From Betaproteobacteria bacterium (GTDB lineage: Bacteria > Pseudomonadota > Gammaproteobacteria > Burkholderiales > Casimicrobiaceae), in NCBI GenBank assembly GCA_005883655.1, contig VBDA01000033.1:1-9112 (forward strand): DNA of 9,112 nt, written 5' to 3'. The notes under the pieces were generated by a model that made no database searches, had not been told where the DNA came from, and saw only the letters and a program-made list of their open reading frames with translations. Position 1 is the stretch's first letter, and each line of letters begins with the position of its first letter. Position numbers and translations under genes: made by a program. Below, in pieces: positions 6,012 through 9,112 of this stretch.

Positions 6012-7108
6012 ATGCGACTCCGCATTTTTCGCAGAGCTATGCCGAAGCGCGCGACAAATTCCTCGCCGCGGCGCGGATGCGCGGTGCGAAGCTGATGCAT
6101 CACGTGCATCCCACCGAGCGAGGCGCCGCGCGCGAAGAGCTGTCGATGGATTTTGCGCTGCTCGGCAGCGCCGACGCGGCCGGCCTGCTGCTTCTGATTT
6201 CGGGTACTCACGGGGTAGAGGGCTTTTGCGGATCGGGATGCCAGGTGGCGCTTTTGCACGACCCGACGTTCATTGCCGAGGTCGAGCGATCGGGCATCGC
6301 GGTGCTCATGTTGCATGCGCTGAACCCCTATGGTTTCTCGCATCTGCGACGCGTCAACGAGGACAACGCCGACCTGAATCGCAACTTCGTCGACTTTGGC
6401 TCGCCGTTGCCGGTCAACCGTGCTTATGCCGAGATTCATTCCATGCTCCTGCCTGCGACGTGGCCGCCGCCGGGTGACAGCGAGACCAGGCTGAACGCAT
6501 GGATCGCGCAGCACGGCCGCAAGGCCTACCAGGCAGCCGTGAGCGGGGGCCAGTATCAATATCCCGATGGCTTGTTCTACGGTGGCAGCAAGCCCGCCTG
6601 GAGCAACCAGGTCCTGCGGGGAGTGCTCCATCAGTACGTATCCCACCGCGCGCTCCTGGGATGGATCGACATCCACACCGGGCTGGGACCTCGAGGCCAC
6701 GGGGAAAAGATCTACGCCGGACTGGACTATGCCGCGGACGTTGCACGCACCAAGGCTTGGTGGGGCGATGACGTGACGTCGTTCCTGGACGGGACATCGA
6801 CCTCCGCACCGCTCACCGGGATCAACGGCACCGCAGCGCACGACGAATGTCCCAACGCTGTATTTGCGGGTATCGCGCTCGAGTACGGGACTTATCCCAT
6901 CGAGCCGATACTGGAGGCGTTCCGGGCCGAGCACTGGATCCACAATCATCCGAAGGCGCCCAAGGCGCAGCGCCAGGAGATCAAGCGGAATCTGCGCGAC
7001 ATGTTCTACATCGATGCCGACGATTGGAAGCAGATGGTTTACACGCAGGCCGTGCAAGGCTGTATGCGGGCCATCGATCATCTCGGCGAGACGCGGATCT
7101 ATGCGTAA
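6008..7108 (+). CDS. DUF2817 family protein, putative M14-like zinc carboxypeptidase
   Basis: This protein of 366 residues matches the DUF2817 family, which is related to M14 zinc carboxypeptidases. Visible motifs in order: SGTHGVEGFCGS (65-76), giving the zinc-binding His68-x-x-Glu71 pair; LNPYGFSHLRRVNEDNADLN (105-124), ending in the NRNF motif (Asn124-Arg125) that in M14 enzymes helps hold the substrate carboxylate; GWIDIHTGLGPRGHGE (218-233), supplying the third ligand His223; and IALEYGTYP (289-297), where Glu292 fits the catalytic glutamate. Together these are a complete M14-type active site, so an active enzyme is likely. The residue assignments are inferred from motif order. There is no signal peptide or membrane helix, so it should act in the cytoplasm. 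Its ATG overlaps the M20D stop by 4 bp; a GGAGG at 5984-5988 is too far upstream (19 nt) to drive it, so coupled translation is likely. Paired with the M20D enzyme and a peptide importer, it probably trims the imported compound. The natural substrate is unknown. Confidence 0.87.
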   Translation: MNATPHFSQSYAEARDKFLAAARMRGAKLMHHVHPTERGAAREELSMDFALLGSADAAGLLLLISGTHGVEGFCGSGCQVALLHDPTFIAEVERSGIAVLMLHALNPYGFSHLRRVNEDNADLNRNFVDFGSPLPVNRAYAEIHSMLLPATWPPPGDSETRLNAWIAQHGRKAYQAAVSGGQYQYPDGLFYGGSKPAWSNQVLRGVLHQYVSHRALLGWIDIHTGLGPRGHGEKIYAGLDYAADVARTKAWWGDDVTSFLDGTSTSAPLTGINGTAAHDECPNAVFAGIALEYGTYPIEPILEAFRAEHWIHNHPKAPKAQRQEIKRNLRDMFYIDADDWKQMVYTQAVQGCMRAIDHLGETRIYA

Positions 7109-7126
7109 CCAGCTAAACGCAATCCC

Positions 7127-7132
7127 AAGGAG
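7127..7132 (+). promoter_or_regulatory. Strong ribosome-binding site of the binding-protein gene
   Basis: AAGGAG lies 7 nt before ATG 7140 and is the best Shine-Dalgarno match upstream of any start in this window. It decides the start: the reading frame is open back to 6864, but that upstream part lies within the hydrolase gene, and only ATG 7140 gives a signal peptide. The strong site fits the need for more binding protein than permease. Confidence 0.85.
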
Positions 7133-7139
7133 CGCAAGA

Positions 7140-8726
7140 ATGAACACCATTCAACATCTGCTGGCGCGAGCGTCGATGATCCTTGTCGCGGCCACGTTGA
7201 CCGCGTTGAACGCATCGGCGGCGACCTTCCGGTTTGCCGATCAGGGCGACGCGCTTTCGATGGATCCCCATTCACTCAACGAGTCGCTGCAGCTCACGAT
7301 CACCGCCAATGTCTTCGAGCCGCTGGTTGGCCGCGGCAAAAAGCTCGAGCTCGTTCCTCTGCTGGCAACGTCATGGAAGCAGACGGCGCCGACGGTGTGG
7401 CGCTTCACCTTGCGTCAGAACGTCAAGTTCCACGACGGCACGCCGTTCAATGCCGACGACGTCATATTCTCCTACGAGCGCTCCAAGGCCGACGGGTCCG
7501 ACATGAAGACCAAGATCGGGACGGTCAAGGAGATCAAGAAGATCGATGACTACACGGTCGACTTCGTCACCAACGAACCGTTTCCCATCCTACCCGACAC
7601 GATCAACACCTGGTTCATCATGAGCAAGGTGTGGTGCGAGAAGAACAACTCCACGACACCCGTGGACGTGCGCAAGGGCAAGGAGAACGCGGCGACATTG
7701 CGCGCCAACGGAACCGGACCCTTCATGCTGAAGTCCCGGGAGCCTGGCGTGCGCACGGTGTTCACCTCGTTTCCCGGTTACTGGGACAAGGTCGAGAGCA
7801 ATGTCACGGAGGCCACCTTCACGCCGATCAAGAACGACGCGACGCGCGTCGCCGCGCTCGTCTCGGGCGACATCGACATGATGGAGCCAGTGCCGCTGCA
7901 GGACATCGATAAACTGAAGGCCGCTGCGAATCTCAAAGTGCTGCAAGGCCCGGAGTTGCGCACGATTTTTCTGGGCATGGACCAATCGCGCGACGAGCTC
8001 CTGTTCTCGAATGTGAAGGGCAAGAATCCGTTCAAGGACAAGCGCGTGCGACAGGCGTTCTACCAGACGATCGATATCGAGGCGATCAAGACCCGCATCA
8101 TGCGCGGCGCGGCGACGCCGACCAATCTGATGATCGCGCCGGGAATCAAGGGGTTCGTCCCGGACCTGAACAAACGGCTGCCGCACGACGCCGCTGCCGC
8201 TAAAAAGCTGCTTGTCGACGCCGGCTATGCGGACGGCTTCGAGGTTGGCATGAATTGCCCCAACGACCGTTACGTCAACGACTCGGCAATTTGTCAGGCG
8301 ATCACGGCGATGCTTGCGCAAATCGGTGTCAAGGTGAACCTGATGGCGGAGACCAAGGTCACGTATTTCCCGAAGATCCTGTCGCGCAACACGTCGTTCT
8401 ACATGCTGGGATGGACGCCGGACTCGTACGATGCCCAGAACGCGCTCTTCGCCCTGATCATGACTCCGTCCCCGGCGGGGCAGGGGCTTTTCAACCTGGG
8501 AACCTATTCCAACAAGCGGGTCGACGAGTTGAGCGCCCAGATTGCCAGCGAGCTCGATCAGACCAAGCGCAACGCGATGATCGCCGAGGCATTCAAGATC
8601 CACGGCGACGACATCGGCCACATTCCGCTTCATCAGCAGGCATTGGCCTGGGCGATGAAAAAGAATGTCGAGCTGGTGCAGCTTGCCGACAACTTCAACC
8701 TGCTCAAGTGGGTCGTCATCAAGTGA
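7140..8726 (+). CDS. Periplasmic substrate-binding protein, family 5 (DppA/OppA-like)
   Basis: This is the ligand-capturing subunit of the second importer, 528 residues, normal for the SBP_bac_5 family. The N-terminus is a clear secretion signal: Arg10, a hydrophobic core (about 13-23), and cleavage probably after ASA at residue 27. There is no lipobox cysteine, so it should be soluble in the periplasm. The mature chain begins with the typical TFRFADQGDALSMDPHSLN. The family signature spans about 75-108 (LATSWKQTAPTVWRFTL, then FHDGTPFNADDV), and GTGPFMLK (191-198) and FKDKRVRQAFYQTID (298-312) are further hallmarks. GWTPDSYDAQN (424-434) corresponds to the DppA region holding the Trp and Asp that contact the dipeptide; Trp425 and Asp428 are present. 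The DppA arginine that anchors the ligand carboxylate seems shifted, with Arg377 in PNDRYVND nearby, so ligand choice may differ; this alignment is from memory. The gene lies 31 bp after the DUF2817 gene and 28 bp before the second permease. Confidence 0.95.
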   Translation: MNTIQHLLARASMILVAATLTALNASAATFRFADQGDALSMDPHSLNESLQLTITANVFEPLVGRGKKLELVPLLATSWKQTAPTVWRFTLRQNVKFHDGTPFNADDVIFSYERSKADGSDMKTKIGTVKEIKKIDDYTVDFVTNEPFPILPDTINTWFIMSKVWCEKNNSTTPVDVRKGKENAATLRANGTGPFMLKSREPGVRTVFTSFPGYWDKVESNVTEATFTPIKNDATRVAALVSGDIDMMEPVPLQDIDKLKAAANLKVLQGPELRTIFLGMDQSRDELLFSNVKGKNPFKDKRVRQAFYQTIDIEAIKTRIMRGAATPTNLMIAPGIKGFVPDLNKRLPHDAAAAKKLLVDAGYADGFEVGMNCPNDRYVNDSAICQAITAMLAQIGVKVNLMAETKVTYFPKILSRNTSFYMLGWTPDSYDAQNALFALIMTPSPAGQGLFNLGTYSNKRVDELSAQIASELDQTKRNAMIAEAFKIHGDDIGHIPLHQQALAWAMKKNVELVQLADNFNLLKWVVIK

Positions 8727-8754
8727 CGATTTGCGCGGGAATGGCGGCACAGGC

Positions 8755-9112
8755 ATGACAACCACCACCGCACCCGCAGGTCGTCTTGCCCGCTGGTGGG
8801 GCAGCGATCTGGCGTACAACTTCCGCCACTCTCCGGTCGCGGTCGTGTCGGCAGTGGTGCTCGTCATCTGTCTTGGAGCGGCGTTCTTCGCGCCGTGGGT
8901 GGCCCCGCACAATCCCTTCGACCTGGCGACGCTGAACCTGATGGACGCGCTGACGCCTCCCCACGGCGTCGCCGGCGCGCGGCCGGAGTATCTGCTCGGT
9001 ACCGACGATCAGGGCCGCGATCTCTTGTCGGCCATCATGTTCGGAGCACGAATATCGCTGCTCGTTGGCCTCGCCTCGGTGATATTCGCCATGTTGCTGG
9101 GGGTGACCCTGG
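8755..9112 (+). CDS. Peptide-type ABC transporter permease, DppC family (3' end cut by window)
   Basis: These are the first 119 residues of the second permease of the second importer; the frame is still open at the last base. ATG 8755 lies 28 bp after the binding-protein stop with only a weak purine stretch upstream. The N-terminus is hydrophilic, followed by LARWWGSDLAYNFRHSP, a membrane helix (about 28-48), and APWVAPHNPFD (46-56), the usual opening of OppC_N/DppC proteins. The DppC signature follows as LLGTDDQGRDLLSAIMFGAR (80-99) and the next helix starts with SLLVGLASV. The binding-protein residue lining is of no help here, but family membership is secure from the signature. It should pair with the permease at 3815-4798, from which it is separated by almost 4 kb of hydrolase and binding-protein genes. 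Whether ATPase genes follow cannot be seen. Confidence 0.93.
   Translation, partial: MTTTTAPAGRLARWWGSDLAYNFRHSPVAVVSAVVLVICLGAAFFAPWVAPHNPFDLATLNLMDALTPPHGVAGARPEYLLGTDDQGRDLLSAIMFGARISLLVGLASVIFAMLLGVTL

Noticed and set aside
6864..7139. N-terminal extension of the binding protein back to 6864
   Set aside because: It lies almost entirely within the DUF2817 gene in another frame, has no ribosome-binding site, and would bury the signal peptide.
5966..7150. Long open frame on the minus strand (394 codons) opposite the DUF2817 gene
   Set aside because: It mirrors a well-supported + strand gene, its translation shows no recognisable domain, and it is rich in Arg, Gln and His as expected for antisense frames in GC-rich DNA.
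7590..8912. Long open frame on the minus strand (440 codons) opposite the binding-protein gene
   Set aside because: It spans the end of one + strand gene and the start of the next, has no family motif, and shows the composition of an antisense shadow. Similar minus-strand frames at 1350-2258, 5049-5918, 2771-3295 and 537-1343 were rejected for the same reason.
1..9112. CRISPR array, tRNA, rRNA, insertion sequence or phage genes
   Set aside because: No regularly spaced direct repeats of CRISPR type, no recognisable tRNA or rRNA segment, and no transposase or integrase-like protein was seen on either strand.

Overview
The window is a dense, single-strand run of peptide-transport genes, all on the + strand. 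It comes from a GC-rich bacterium, most likely a proteobacterium and plausibly a betaproteobacterium of the Burkholderiales type. That assignment rests on the close resemblance of the first four genes to the Escherichia coli dppBCDF products, the GC-rich codon usage, and an intergenic palindromic repeat of the 'GTCATTCCCGC...' style. It is an inference from reading, not a database result.

Region 1 (2-3592) is the 3' part of a classic dipeptide/oligopeptide ABC importer operon. It holds a permease cut by the window edge (DppB type), a second permease (DppC type), and two ATPases (DppD and DppF types). The genes overlap or are separated by at most 29 bp. The periplasmic binding protein of this system is not present and is probably upstream. 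Between dppD and dppF lies a small 11-bp tandem repeat, and DppF carries an extra stretch of about 22 residues before its C-terminal cysteine motif.

Region 2 (3593-3814, 222 bp) is the only real intergenic gap. Its first half holds a palindromic repeat able to form two competing hairpins. Its second half holds a possible sigma70-type promoter and three copies of a TGACGCT(A) motif in alternating orientation. Nothing in it looks like a protein gene.

Region 3 (3815 to the end) is a second, diverged peptide-importer operon with an unusual order: permease (DppB type), M20D amidohydrolase, DUF2817 (M14-like) putative carboxypeptidase, family-5 periplasmic binding protein, permease (DppC type, cut by the window end). 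Junctions range from a 4-bp overlap to 31 bp, so it reads as one transcript. The two hydrolases have no signal peptide, so they should act in the cytoplasm on the imported compound. The simplest model is uptake of a peptide or N-acyl/amide-blocked amino acid by the binding protein and permeases, followed by hydrolysis by the two enzymes. Its ATPases are not visible: they may lie downstream, or DppD/DppF of region 1 may be shared.

No tRNA, rRNA, CRISPR, insertion sequence, phage gene or broken gene is visible. Most of the window is ordinary. The part that most merits follow-up is the transporter with two embedded hydrolases in region 3.
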